A stretch of 64,000 nucleotides of DNA from Mobilibacterium timonense. Lineage in GTDB: Bacteria; Bacillota; Clostridia; Peptostreptococcales; Anaerovoracaceae. Location of the stretch: positions 239,911 through 303,910 of the forward strand of contig NZ_FUHN01000007.1 in assembly GCF_900155555.1 (NCBI RefSeq), in the 5' to 3' direction. The notes under the pieces are model-generated. The model searched no databases. It had not been told where the DNA came from and saw nothing but the letters and a program-made list of their open reading frames with translations. The position numbers and the translations under genes are program-made. This document shows positions 33,125 through 40,913 of this stretch, one piece after another (within the stretch, counting starts at the first letter, position 1; each line of letters starts with the position of its first letter).

Positions 33125-35542
33125 ATGAAAAACTTACTGAAATATCTTAAAAGCAAAAATAAATATCAGAAAAACGATGAGCTTCTCAGAGCCGCCGCCA
33201 GAAACAACTGCACTACGGGGATAGGTACGTTTGTTCTGGTGCTCATGATAGGTCTGCTGGGGACTCTGGGAGAGTTCCTTCCCTATGGCACACCGGAGGT
33301 GTTCCCTCAGATAAAGGGGATCTCTATATATGTGCTGGCCATCATGGTAAATTCGATCCTGATCATAATACTTCAGGATCTTAAACCCCGGCTCGATTTC
33401 GTAAGGCCTGAACTCGTTCTGAATACCTGTTACGTCGGATTTCTGATAAACGCCATCATTTCCGGCCTCACCATATTCAGCACCCAGAGGGGAAGCTCAA
33501 TATTCTTTGAACTGGTCATAATCATGACTATTCTCTGTGCCCTTCCCTTCTACAGGACCATCCGCGGCTGGTTCGTCATATTGTTCAGCTTCGGTACGTT
33601 CCTGTTTCTTGACTCCGTGCTCGACCTGCATATCGACCTCGCCTGGCAGGATTTCTTTGATATAATCATTTTTTACATAATGTGTGAGATATACATTTAT
33701 ATCCACAGAAACAACTTCATAGAGTCGGTCAGGCTCCAGAACGCCATTGTCTACGCGAACAAAGAACTCAGAGAGAAGAGCAGGACCGACAGTCTGACAG
33801 GTCTCATGAACCGCGCCGCACTCGATGAGGATACCAGGTACTTCGTAGGTAACCACATCTGTGCCGCCATGCTCGACTTCGATTCCTTCAAACAGGCCAA
33901 CGATACCAGGGGACATGCATACGGCGACTACCTGCTTCAGAGTTTTGCAGACGAGCTGCGTAATGACAGCTTCTTCTCTCGCTGCAAGTGCTACAGATAC
34001 GGAGGAGACGAGTTCCTGATCATCGACTTAAGTGATGATATAACTTCCTTTACCATGGCACTAAGCAGGCTGCAGACACTTTTCAACGACCCTGTAAATG
34101 GATTCTCGCAACCCATCAGTGCCGGATATACATATGGGTCCGTAGGATCTTTGCGGCAGGTCAACACCTGCCTGCGGATCGCTGACGAGCAGCTGTACGA
34201 GGCCAAGGCACAGGGACACAATCACATATGCGGTGAACATTTCGTAGTCTCAGAGGTAAACGGTAAGATCGAAGAAGACATCAACGACGACGTCCAGGAC
34301 ATGCTTACAGGACTGCTGAACCAGAAGGGATTTCTCAAAAAAATAAAGGAAAAACCTCTTGATCGTATTCCGTGGACCGTGATCTCCTTCGATATAGATC
34401 GGTTCCAGGACATAAACAAGGAGTTCGGATATGCTGCCGGAAACACGCTGCTGGAGCGTGTCGGTCACCTGATCTCAAGGACCTTCCCGGATGGCGTCAC
34501 TGCACGTTTTGAATCCGATCACTTTACTGTTTTCACCGGATCCGCCGATGTCGTAGAAATGCAGCGTATGATCGAAATGGTGCAGAAAAAGGCCACTGCA
34601 TATCTTCCACACTGGCGCCTCGTGATAAGAGCAGGGATATGGACTAACAGAGGTTTCGATCATTCCACTTCCCTGCAGTCAGCCCTCGACATGGCAAAAT
34701 ACGCATGTGACTCCATGAGACATCAGTCCAATATCCTGATACGTGTGTATGACGAGAAACTGGACGAGACGAGAAAAAACGAGAGCTACATCGTCAACAA
34801 CCTGGGAGACGCACTATACAAAGGCCGCATCGTCCCATACTTCCAGCGCATAGTCAGCACATCGGACGAAAAGACGGCAGGCTTCGAAGTCCTCACAAGA
34901 TGGTTCACGGCCGACGGAAAAGTCATACCACCGAGCGTTTTCATACCCGTGCTCGAGAAGACAATGGATGTGTACAGGGTCGATTTCAGTGTTTTCAGGA
35001 GCGTCTGTGCGATGCTGTCACAGCTTCCACCTGAGGAACGCACCAAGCACTTTCTGTCATTCAACTTCTCCAGAACGGATTTTGACAGCTGCGACGTTCA
35101 CCGTGAGCTGGACCGTATCATCGATGAATACGATCTTTCGAGATCACTGATAAGAGTCGAGATCACCGAGTCGGCAATGGCGGAGGCCAGGATAAGGAAG
35201 ATCGTGACCGAGCTCAGACACTCAGGATACCGTGTTTGTATCGACGACTTCGGCTCCGGGAGCTCCAGCCTGAACGTGCTTAAGGACTACGACGTTGAGG
35301 TGGTGAAGCTGGACATGGACTTCATTAAAGACTTCCACTCGAATCCTAAGTCCAGGATAATAATCAAAGACCTCACAAAGCTATGTAAGTCGCTAGGTAT
35401 GAGAGTCGTTATCGAGGGAGTGGAAACGCAGGAACAGGTAGATTTCGTAAGAGCGATCGGAGCCGACTTCATCCAGGGTTTCTTCTACAGCAGGCCGGAA
35501 TCGCTGAATTCCCTCCTCGAAAGTCTGGATCTGGAGGATTGA
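33125..35542 (+). CDS. Membrane GGDEF-GGDEF*-EAL cyclic-di-GMP enzyme
   Basis: An 805-residue protein. About six membrane helices lie at residues 33-195 as an unknown sensor. GGDEF domain 1 has TDSLTGLMNRAAL and the intact site CYRYGGDEFLII near residue 293. A second GGDEF-like domain (TGLLNQKGFLKKI) has ESDHF in place of GGDEF, so it should be inactive. The C-terminal EAL domain reads EVLTRW near residue 586 and keeps the metal and water ligands: FNFSRTDF, VEITESA, CIDDFGSGSSSL near 706, VKLDMDF, EGVETQEQ and QGFFYS. So synthesis and breakdown of c-di-GMP are both possible. The open frame extends 134 codons upstream, but the promoter and context put the start at 33125. Confidence 0.87.
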   Translation: MKNLLKYLKSKNKYQKNDELLRAAARNNCTTGIGTFVLVLMIGLLGTLGEFLPYGTPEVFPQIKGISIYVLAIMVNSILIIILQDLKPRLDFVRPELVLNTCYVGFLINAIISGLTIFSTQRGSSIFFELVIIMTILCALPFYRTIRGWFVILFSFGTFLFLDSVLDLHIDLAWQDFFDIIIFYIMCEIYIYIHRNNFIESVRLQNAIVYANKELREKSRTDSLTGLMNRAALDEDTRYFVGNHICAAMLDFDSFKQANDTRGHAYGDYLLQSFADELRNDSFFSRCKCYRYGGDEFLIIDLSDDITSFTMALSRLQTLFNDPVNGFSQPISAGYTYGSVGSLRQVNTCLRIADEQLYEAKAQGHNHICGEHFVVSEVNGKIEEDINDDVQDMLTGLLNQKGFLKKIKEKPLDRIPWTVISFDIDRFQDINKEFGYAAGNTLLERVGHLISRTFPDGVTARFESDHFTVFTGSADVVEMQRMIEMVQKKATAYLPHWRLVIRAGIWTNRGFDHSTSLQSALDMAKYACDSMRHQSNILIRVYDEKLDETRKNESYIVNNLGDALYKGRIVPYFQRIVSTSDEKTAGFEVLTRWFTADGKVIPPSVFIPVLEKTMDVYRVDFSVFRSVCAMLSQLPPEERTKHFLSFNFSRTDFDSCDVHRELDRIIDEYDLSRSLIRVEITESAMAEARIRKIVTELRHSGYRVCIDDFGSGSSSLNVLKDYDVEVVKLDMDFIKDFHSNPKSRIIIKDLTKLCKSLGMRVVIEGVETQEQVDFVRAIGADFIQGFFYSRPESLNSLLESLDLED

Positions 35543-35613
35543 TTTCTGATACAATCTGGAAACACAAAGCTATGGTGATGAAAAGTCCGTACCGCATTTG
35601 AGATAATAGATAC

Positions 35614-35656
35614 AAAAACAGCTCCTCTGGAATAAAACTCCTCAGGAGCTGTTTTT
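35614..35656. terminator. Bidirectional terminator between GGDEF-EAL and ZIP genes
   Basis: AAAAACAGCTCCT and AGGAGCTGTTTTT form a perfect 13-bp stem with A/T tracts at both ends. Confidence 0.93.
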
Positions 35657-35695
35657 ATACCCTGCTATTTTCTGATGTCTGTAGTATGAGCTTCC

Positions 35696-36478
35696 CTACC
35701 CCAGCGCCACGTCAAGGATCATCATCAGTACGAATCCCAGAGTAAAGAACACGGTAGCCTTGTTGGAGTGCTTTCCCCGCGACATCTCCGGGATCAGTTC
35801 CTCCACCACCACGTACATCATGGCCCCTGCAGCAAAGCTGAGCATGTAAGGCATGAACGGCACTATCAGCCCCGCCGCCATGACAGTGAGCACCGCACCG
35901 AGCGGCTCGACAGCACCGGAGAGCACTCCATATAGAAATGCGCGGCCCTTTGATGTACCTTCCGCTGCAAGCGGCATTGAAATTATTGCGCCCTCTGGAA
36001 AGTTCTGTATGGCAATACCCACAGCCAGAGCGAGGGCAGCACCGAATGAGATCGAGCCTGCCCTGTCCGCCCACGCAGCGAACACGACACCGACGGCCAT
36101 TCCCTCCGGGATGTTGTGGAGCGTTACAGCAAGCACCATCATGGTGTTTTTCTTAAGCGTGCTCGGTATGCCTTCCGGCTCTTTGCTGTTCATATGTAGA
36201 TGAGGGATCAGCGTATCCAGCAGCAGGAGAAATGCGGTGCCGAGCGAAAACCCGATGGCCGATGGCAGAAACGCCATCCTTCCCATCCCGCTGCTCTGTT
36301 CCATGGCGGGTATCAGCAGGCTCCACACGAATGCAGCCACCATTACCCCTGCCGCGAAACCGGTGAGTATCTTCTCCACCACGGCGTTGAGCTGTCCCTT
36401 CATCAGGAAAACGCAGGCCGCCCCGGTGGAAGTGCCGATGAACGGTATCAGCAGACCTTTTAAAATATCAAGACTCAT
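35696..36478 (-). CDS. ZIP-family metal transporter
   Basis: A 260-residue membrane protein with eight hydrophobic helices. It has the ZIP metal-site motifs VTLHNIPEGMAVGVVF (HNxPEG, TM4) and IAIQNFPEGAIISMPL (NxPEG, TM5), typical of the GufA/ZupT-type subfamily that takes up zinc and other divalent metals. A short histidine segment (HLHMNSKEPEG) lies in the TM3-TM4 loop. The start MSLDILKGLLIPF at 36478 has GGAG six bases upstream; the open frame beginning at 36541 overlaps folC and lacks a site. It follows folC by 76 bp and could be the third gene of the riboswitch-led unit. Metal preference cannot be read. Confidence 0.9.
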   Translation of the reverse strand: MSLDILKGLLIPFIGTSTGAACVFLMKGQLNAVVEKILTGFAAGVMVAAFVWSLLIPAMEQSSGMGRMAFLPSAIGFSLGTAFLLLLDTLIPHLHMNSKEPEGIPSTLKKNTMMVLAVTLHNIPEGMAVGVVFAAWADRAGSISFGAALALAVGIAIQNFPEGAIISMPLAAEGTSKGRAFLYGVLSGAVEPLGAVLTVMAAGLIVPFMPYMLSFAAGAMMYVVVEELIPEMSRGKHSNKATVFFTLGFVLMMILDVALG

Positions 36479-36554
36479 GATCGTCTCCAGAAAGCTGTTG
36501 CTTACTAATAATGAATATCTGTCAATTACGGTGCTTTCCACGACGATGGCCGTG

Positions 36555-37832
36555 TCAGTTTCCCACGAGGATAGACCTCAGAGCTCCTATGTAATACAGC
36601 GATCCAAATGCGACGGTCTTCAGGTCTTCCGACCGCCACGCCTCAAATGTCGCCTCCTTCAGCGAGACGAAGCTGCATGCCTTCTGACCATCCTTTTCCA
36701 GGAGATCCCTGAGGTCTTCGGCGGGAAGAGCCCTCGGACTGTCCGGGGTAACAGTGAAATACTCCACTGCGATATCCTCGGTCAAGCTCATCATCGCCTG
36801 ATAGTCCTTGTCCTTTAGGACGCCGGTGACGAAGCGGAATTTTTCTCCGGGAAAAAGATCCTTGAGGCTCTCCACAAGGGCCATCACTCCGTCAGTATTG
36901 TGAGCACCGTCGATGAGGAATGGCGGATCCTTTCTAAGGAGCTCCAGCCTCCCCATCCATGTAGCTTTTTCAAGCCCCTTCAGTATAGCATCCTCGGTCA
37001 GCAGTGGCCATCTGGTTTTCATCTGCTCGAGCACCGTGTATGCCAGAGCGGAATTTCTCACCTGGTATTTCCCCAGCTTCGATATGGATATTTTCTGTCC
37101 CTGGAAAACGTACGACTGGCCGTCCAGTCCCGACTCCAGCATGCGGATCCCGGTAAGGTCCGCCTCCACGAGAGTGCTGTTTTTTTCCTCGGCAGTCTTC
37201 CGGATAACGTTCATCGCCTCAGGAACTAGAGACGCAGTCACAGTGACTCCACCATCTCTGATGATTCCAGCCTTTTCAAAGGCGATATCAGCTATGGTGT
37301 CTCCCAGGAATTCCATGTGATCCATGGCTACTCCTGTTATAACAGACACCTCGGGTCTCGGAACAATATTGGTGGCGTCAAGCCTTCCGCCCATCCCCAC
37401 CTCGAGCACGACGATGTCGCACTTCATGCGGTAAAAGTAGATGAATGCGACTGCCGTCACCATCTCGAATATCGTTGGTTCCTTCATGCCGTCAGCCAGC
37501 ATGGACAGGGATGCGGCCTTAACCTTTTCTGTTATGTCGGCCAGCTCCTGTCTCGGGATCTCCTTCCCGGAGACCTGGATACGCTCCGTGAAGTTCTGGA
37601 TATACGGAGAAGTGTATAGTCCCGTCTTATATCCGGCCTCTCTCAGGGCTCTTTCTACGAAAGCTGACGTGGATCCCTTTCCATTTGTCCCTGTGATGTG
37701 CACATACCTGAGTTCGTCCTGAGGATCTCCAAGCCTGTGCATGAGTTCTGTTACCGGTCCTAAGCCCGGTCTCGTCTCTGAATATTTAGGGGCGTTGAGA
37801 AAATCAAGCGCCTCATCATAAGTCATTGCCAT
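36555..37832 (-). CDS. folC: Folylpolyglutamate synthase / dihydrofolate synthase
   Basis: A 425-residue Mur-ligase-family enzyme that adds glutamate to dihydropteroate or folates. The P-loop is VHITGTNGKGSTSAFVE near residue 42, followed by YTSPYIQNFTERIQVSG, the Mg-binding EVGMGGRLDATN near residue 145, TGVAMDHMEFLGDT and the second-domain DGAHNTDGVMAL. All are intact and the length is normal. It follows folT by 37 bp, downstream of the THF riboswitch. That arrangement (folate uptake and polyglutamylation under folate control) suggests dependence on imported folate. An AAGGCG site precedes the ATG. Confidence 0.95.
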   Translation of the reverse strand: MAMTYDEALDFLNAPKYSETRPGLGPVTELMHRLGDPQDELRYVHITGTNGKGSTSAFVERALREAGYKTGLYTSPYIQNFTERIQVSGKEIPRQELADITEKVKAASLSMLADGMKEPTIFEMVTAVAFIYFYRMKCDIVVLEVGMGGRLDATNIVPRPEVSVITGVAMDHMEFLGDTIADIAFEKAGIIRDGGVTVTASLVPEAMNVIRKTAEEKNSTLVEADLTGIRMLESGLDGQSYVFQGQKISISKLGKYQVRNSALAYTVLEQMKTRWPLLTEDAILKGLEKATWMGRLELLRKDPPFLIDGAHNTDGVMALVESLKDLFPGEKFRFVTGVLKDKDYQAMMSLTEDIAVEYFTVTPDSPRALPAEDLRDLLEKDGQKACSFVSLKEATFEAWRSEDLKTVAFGSLYYIGALRSILVGN

Positions 37833-37869
37833 TCTATCGCCTTGTAACTTGTTGAAAATGTCAGATACA

Positions 37870-38418
37870 TTACTTGTTCTGCGGCATCACGCCTGCTCTG
37901 GTCAGTCCCTTCAGTACTGCCTCTCCGAGGAAGGCGTTGATGAATGCGAGGACTACCGCTGTGATCACCCTCGCCGGAACGCCTGCCAGCACGGATGCAC
38001 CGTACATCTGATAGAGCCACAGGGTGTTCATGCAGATGGAGCACACTACGGCTACGATCAGCTCAGAGAAGATCAGTCTCCTGATGTTCAGCGGCTTGTG
38101 ATAGGTCATGGCACCTCTGATGAAGCCCGCAACGATGGCCGTCAGGGTGAATCCCGGATAGAATCCGCCGTTCGGGTTGGCTATGTAATTGAGCACGTCC
38201 GTGACGATGCCTGCGCACGGCGCCATCACCGGCCCGAAAAGGTATCCGATCATCATGTTAGCAATGCCCGAGAAGCCGATCTGGAAGGATGGCGATATCC
38301 TGATGGTAAAGTAGCTCAGGGCCATGCCGATGGCGGCGAGCATCGCACACAGAGTAAGAGAGCGGATCTTCTTTAACTCTTCTCTGGACTCAAGAAATCT
38401 CTGTCTGAAATCGTTCAT
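37870..38418 (-). CDS. folT: Folate transporter FolT (ECF S component)
   Basis: A 182-residue membrane protein; the start MNDFRQRFLESREELKKIRS has GGAGG eight bases upstream (38418 rather than 38469). FolT features are LTLCAMLAAIGMALSYFTIR, the basic/aromatic folate-site region SPSFQIGFSGIANMMIGYLF, GPVMAPCAGIVTDVLNYI and PNGGFYPGFTLTAIVAGF, with five to six helices. It binds folates and works with the shared ECF energising module encoded elsewhere. The THF riboswitch directly upstream confirms the substrate class. It is cotranscribed with folC. Confidence 0.95.
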   Translation of the reverse strand: MNDFRQRFLESREELKKIRSLTLCAMLAAIGMALSYFTIRISPSFQIGFSGIANMMIGYLFGPVMAPCAGIVTDVLNYIANPNGGFYPGFTLTAIVAGFIRGAMTYHKPLNIRRLIFSELIVAVVCSICMNTLWLYQMYGASVLAGVPARVITAVVLAFINAFLGEAVLKGLTRAGVMPQNK

Positions 38419-38521
38419 AAAAAAAACCTCCATTTGCCCATTACTACAAACAGAGATAGTCTGATCCACTGAGAAGGTCCAGGCAGAAAGCCCGAGCTTC
38501 CCGCATGGCGCCTATATATTT

Positions 38522-38614
38522 GCAGCGGGATGCGATCCACACACCGCAAGAAAACTTTTCGCCCGGCAGCAACTCCCCGTCTGTCCGGTACTTAACGCAT
38601 ATGGATCTACTCTT
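38522..38614 (-). promoter_or_regulatory. Tetrahydrofolate (THF, folT-type) riboswitch
   Basis: On the minus strand I read, in order, GAGTAGATCC, then GCGTTAAGTACCGG, ACGGGGAGTTG, TGCCGGGCGAAA, CTTGCGGTG and GGATCGCATCCCGC. These match the conserved blocks of the class I THF riboswitch (folT motif), including GCGTTAAGT, the inner three-way-junction blocks and the GATCGCATCCCG pseudoknot/P1 strand. P1 can form between GATCC near the start and GGATC near the end. It lies about 100 bp before the folT ATG. When THF is bound it should reduce folT-folC expression. I cannot tell from sequence whether the platform acts on transcription or translation. Confidence 0.88.
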
Positions 38615-38639
38615 TTGTTGAAAAATGTCTTACCGTGTT

Positions 38640-38669
38640 AGTGTACTCTACTGAGACGGTACTTTTCAA
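38640..38669 (-). promoter_or_regulatory. Promoter of the folT operon
   Basis: On the minus strand TTGAAA (38664-38669) and TACACT (38640-38645), 18-bp spacer, with the start expected about 15 bases before the riboswitch. Confidence 0.55.
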
Positions 38670-38680
38670 GGAGATATTCC

Positions 38681-38983
38681 ATGTGCATAGTACCTTTTAT
38701 ACGAAAAAGAACGTCAATTCTGTGTCAATCACACATAATCCCATGCCGGTTCGGTGGCGACGAGTTCATGCTCATCGTGGACAGCAAGAGCGAGGTCCTT
38801 CCGTCGGAGATAGTGGACATGATCGGCAAGGCCATCGATGAAAAAGCCATATCGACACTCGGCTTCCCGGTGCGTCTGACATTCGGTTATGCCTTCTCCG
38901 GCAGCGGAGAGAAATCGATCCACGAGATCATCTCCGAAGCGGACAAAATGCTATATATGAACAAAGAAAAAAGCCGGGCCTGA
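38681..38983 (+). pseudogene. GGDEF-domain remnant (5'-truncated diguanylate cyclase)
   Basis: The recognisable part begins near 38741: CRFGGDEFMLIV, followed by the C-terminal half of a GGDEF domain (LTFGYAFS, then ISEADKMLYMNKEKSRA). The N-terminal half of the domain (the TG.NR helix and the Mg/GTP-binding DxD-type strand) is missing, and the first 20 residues (MCIVPFIRKRTS...) look unrelated. No good ribosome site precedes it, and it begins inside the folT promoter region. Without the first metal ligand it cannot be an active cyclase. It is a remnant of a larger gene. It ends at a terminator. Confidence 0.75.
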
Positions 38984-39010
38984 AACTTATGCAGACCCGG
39001 TCATTTTTTT
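38974..39010. terminator. Bidirectional terminator (GGDEF remnant / TMEM175)
   Basis: CCGGGCCTG and CAGACCCGG (one mismatch) flanked by an A-rich run on the left and TTTTTTT on the right. Confidence 0.8.
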
Positions 39011-39021
39011 GAAAGCAGGCC

Positions 39022-39705
39022 TCATCTTACCCTCTTCGTTCGTATCTTCTTCATGATAAAGCCGGAGATCTTCGGGCCCGGTGCGAAGAACGAGATGATC
39101 GGCAGCGCGAGGTACAGATAGAATGCCAGGCGCGGCCTGTACACCGCTATGATTATCAGCACGGCGTTGGTCACTATCACCACGATGAAGTTCACGAGCA
39201 TAGCCTTTACAAAATAGGCCCGGTACGCCTGAAAATGGGCGCGGTGGCCGCAGAACATTATCACGTGCATCAGCACAGTGGAGATCATGTACACCACTCC
39301 ATAGTTTATGACAGCGAGGCTGGAGCGGCTGCCGATGATCCATTTCGTGGTCACCGGAATCAGAGACAGGACCGCCAGGAAAAGGAAATCTGAGATTATC
39401 ACCCAGTGGTCGGCCTTGTCGAAGGTCAGGAACTCACGATGGAGACCGTACCAGAAGTTGGCCACAACGAAGAAGCTGACCAGAAACACGAAAATGCTGC
39501 GGATGAACATCTGATAAGATACATCCGCAGATGGCACTGGGATCTCCAGCACCATTATCGTTATCAGTATGGCCAGTATCCCGTCGTTGAACGTCTCCAG
39601 ATGGCTTTTCGTCTTCTGGGGCATTTCCCTCCGGGCCCTGTCCATTCTGTTTTCAACGTCTTCCTTTGTGTAGATCTCTCTGATATCGTCTCTTGTCGTC
39701 TTCAT
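39022..39705 (-). CDS. TMEM175-family (DUF1211) potassium channel-like protein
   Basis: A 227-residue membrane protein. The defining motif of the family, R/K-x-E-x-FNDGILAILIT, appears as HLETFNDGILAILITIMVLE near residue 35, with the pore-lining helix. Five to six helices follow, including the SYQMFIRSIFVFLVSFF and ANFWYGLHREFLTFDKAD segments that mark prokaryotic members. Bacterial TMEM175 channels are tetrameric and pass K+. It lies 9 bp after the PrdX deacylase and is probably cotranscribed with it. No function specific to this host can be read. Confidence 0.85.
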   Translation of the reverse strand: MKTTRDDIREIYTKEDVENRMDRARREMPQKTKSHLETFNDGILAILITIMVLEIPVPSADVSYQMFIRSIFVFLVSFFVVANFWYGLHREFLTFDKADHWVIISDFLFLAVLSLIPVTTKWIIGSRSSLAVINYGVVYMISTVLMHVIMFCGHRAHFQAYRAYFVKAMLVNFIVVIVTNAVLIIIAVYRPRLAFYLYLALPIISFFAPGPKISGFIMKKIRTKRVR

Positions 39706-39714
39706 AACGCCCGC

Positions 39715-40254
39715 TCATATCTCCAGTATCTCTGGCCTGTGGTGGATCTCAGGCAGGAATCTCTCCAGCAGGTCGCTGGTCTTCATCTTCAGATGGGTGG
39801 TGTTGATGCCGGCGTTGCATCCGAAATACTCGGCGTCGGCGACCTCCCTGTCGATCACCAGCTCCACTTCGTTCCCCTCGTCGTTCACGAGCCCCATTGC
39901 GGACGCAGACCCGGGCAGAGCGCCTAAACACTTTTCCATGTACTCCGCCGGTGCGAACGACGGATTCGATACGCCTATCTTCCTGCCAAGTTCCTTAGTC
40001 TTGATAGACTTGTCATCCGGCAGGACCACCAGGAAAAATCTCGTCTTCTTCCTGTCGCACAGGAAGAGGCTCTTCCTTATCTGTACGCCCAGTTTCTCGT
40101 CCAGCTCCCGGCACTCCTCCATGGTCTCAACGACGTCGTTGGTGACACACTCGTACGGGATGCCGAGCTGATCCAGAATGTCGTATACCTTTCCGGCCGT
40201 GGCGTTTCCCAGGTCGGACGGCTTGCTGCTGCTTATTTCGCTGATATAAGGCAT
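39715..40254 (-). CDS. Prolyl-tRNA deacylase of the PrdX/ProX type (YbaK fold)
   Basis: A 179-residue trans-editing protein. It begins with a leader MPYISEISSSKPSDLGNATA then KVYDILDQLGIPYECVTNDV, and carries SLFLCDRKKTRFFLVVLPDD with the conserved Lys, LGRKIGVSNPSFAPAEYMEK, and the C-terminal HLKMKTSDLLERFLPEI. This matches ProX of clostridia, which removes alanine from Ala-tRNA-Pro. AAGGATGAG precedes the ATG. It is divergent from the MarR-MATE module. No proline reductase genes are in the window, so PrdX in that operon sense is not implied. Confidence 0.88.
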   Translation of the reverse strand: MPYISEISSSKPSDLGNATAGKVYDILDQLGIPYECVTNDVVETMEECRELDEKLGVQIRKSLFLCDRKKTRFFLVVLPDDKSIKTKELGRKIGVSNPSFAPAEYMEKCLGALPGSASAMGLVNDEGNEVELVIDREVADAEYFGCNAGINTTHLKMKTSDLLERFLPEIHHRPEILEI

Positions 40255-40335
40255 GGTCTCATCCTTCTTGTCTGGTTTGATCTATTTTATCACGAAGAGA
40301 CCCCTGTGTCTGACGACACCACCACTTTTCTCTCC

Positions 40336-40364
40336 TTGACAAAAATCCGATTTCGGACTATCAT
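40336..40364 (+). promoter_or_regulatory. Promoter of the first marR-MATE module
   Basis: Perfect TTGACA (40336-40341), 17-bp spacer, TATCAT (40359-40364). Both repressor-like palindromes described next overlap or follow it. Confidence 0.85.
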
Positions 40365-40393
40365 TTTGCTGCAAAGTCCGATTTCGGACTTTG
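40346..40393 (+). promoter_or_regulatory. Two MarR operator copies
   Basis: Copy 1, TCCGATTTCGGA at 40346-40357, sits in the spacer between -35 and -10. Copy 2 at 40372-40393 is a longer palindrome with arms CAAAGTCCGA and TCGGACTTTG around TT, just downstream of the -10. The shared core and the position at an own-gene promoter point to autorepression by the MarR protein at 40460. Confidence 0.8.
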
Positions 40394-40459
40394 TATATAT
40401 AACGATACAATTATATTCACAATTATCACCAGAATGATATGTATAAAGGTGCTGAAAAT

Positions 40460-40912
40460 ATGACACAGAACGATAATTCCGCACTTCAAAGATTCAACAG
40501 GATCTGGGACAGGGTAAATGCCGCATTTCACAAGGCAAGCGGCAGGATGGGACTCGCGGACAGCGAGCTCACCATTCTTTACATGCTCTGCGACTACCAG
40601 CGTCCCTTCAGCCAGTGCGAGATAATCCAGCTCACGGGACTGAGCAAGCAGACGGTGAACTCCTCTGTGCGGCGCATGGAAAAAGCAGGCTGGCTCGTCC
40701 TTGGAGAGCGATCCAACCGCCACCGTAAGATGACCCTAACTGAAAAAGGACATGAGATCGTCCGGGAGAAGGTCCTCCCTTTCATGGATCTTGAGGCAGG
40801 TATCTTCGACCAGTGGACCGAGGAGGAACGCGAAACCTTTCTCGGACTCATGGAGCGGTATGAAACAGCCCTTAACGAGATAGCAGAACAGATCGAGAAC
40901 ACCAGGAGATAA
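40460..40912 (+). CDS. MarR-family repressor (module 1)
   Basis: A 150-residue winged-helix regulator. I start at 40460 (MTQNDNSALQRF, AAAGGTG upstream); a start at 40439 is possible. The DNA-binding part is DSELTILYMLCDYQRPFSQC, EIIQLTGLSKQTVNSSVRRM and the wing LGERSNRHRKMTLTEKG. The N- and C-terminal helices form the dimer interface. Its TAA is followed after one base by the ATG of the MATE gene, so the two are one operon. The double palindrome at 40346-40393 is its probable target. Inducer unknown; a drug or toxic compound removed by the MATE pump is likely. Confidence 0.93.
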   Translation: MTQNDNSALQRFNRIWDRVNAAFHKASGRMGLADSELTILYMLCDYQRPFSQCEIIQLTGLSKQTVNSSVRRMEKAGWLVLGERSNRHRKMTLTEKGHEIVREKVLPFMDLEAGIFDQWTEEERETFLGLMERYETALNEIAEQIENTRR

Positions 40913-40913
40913 T

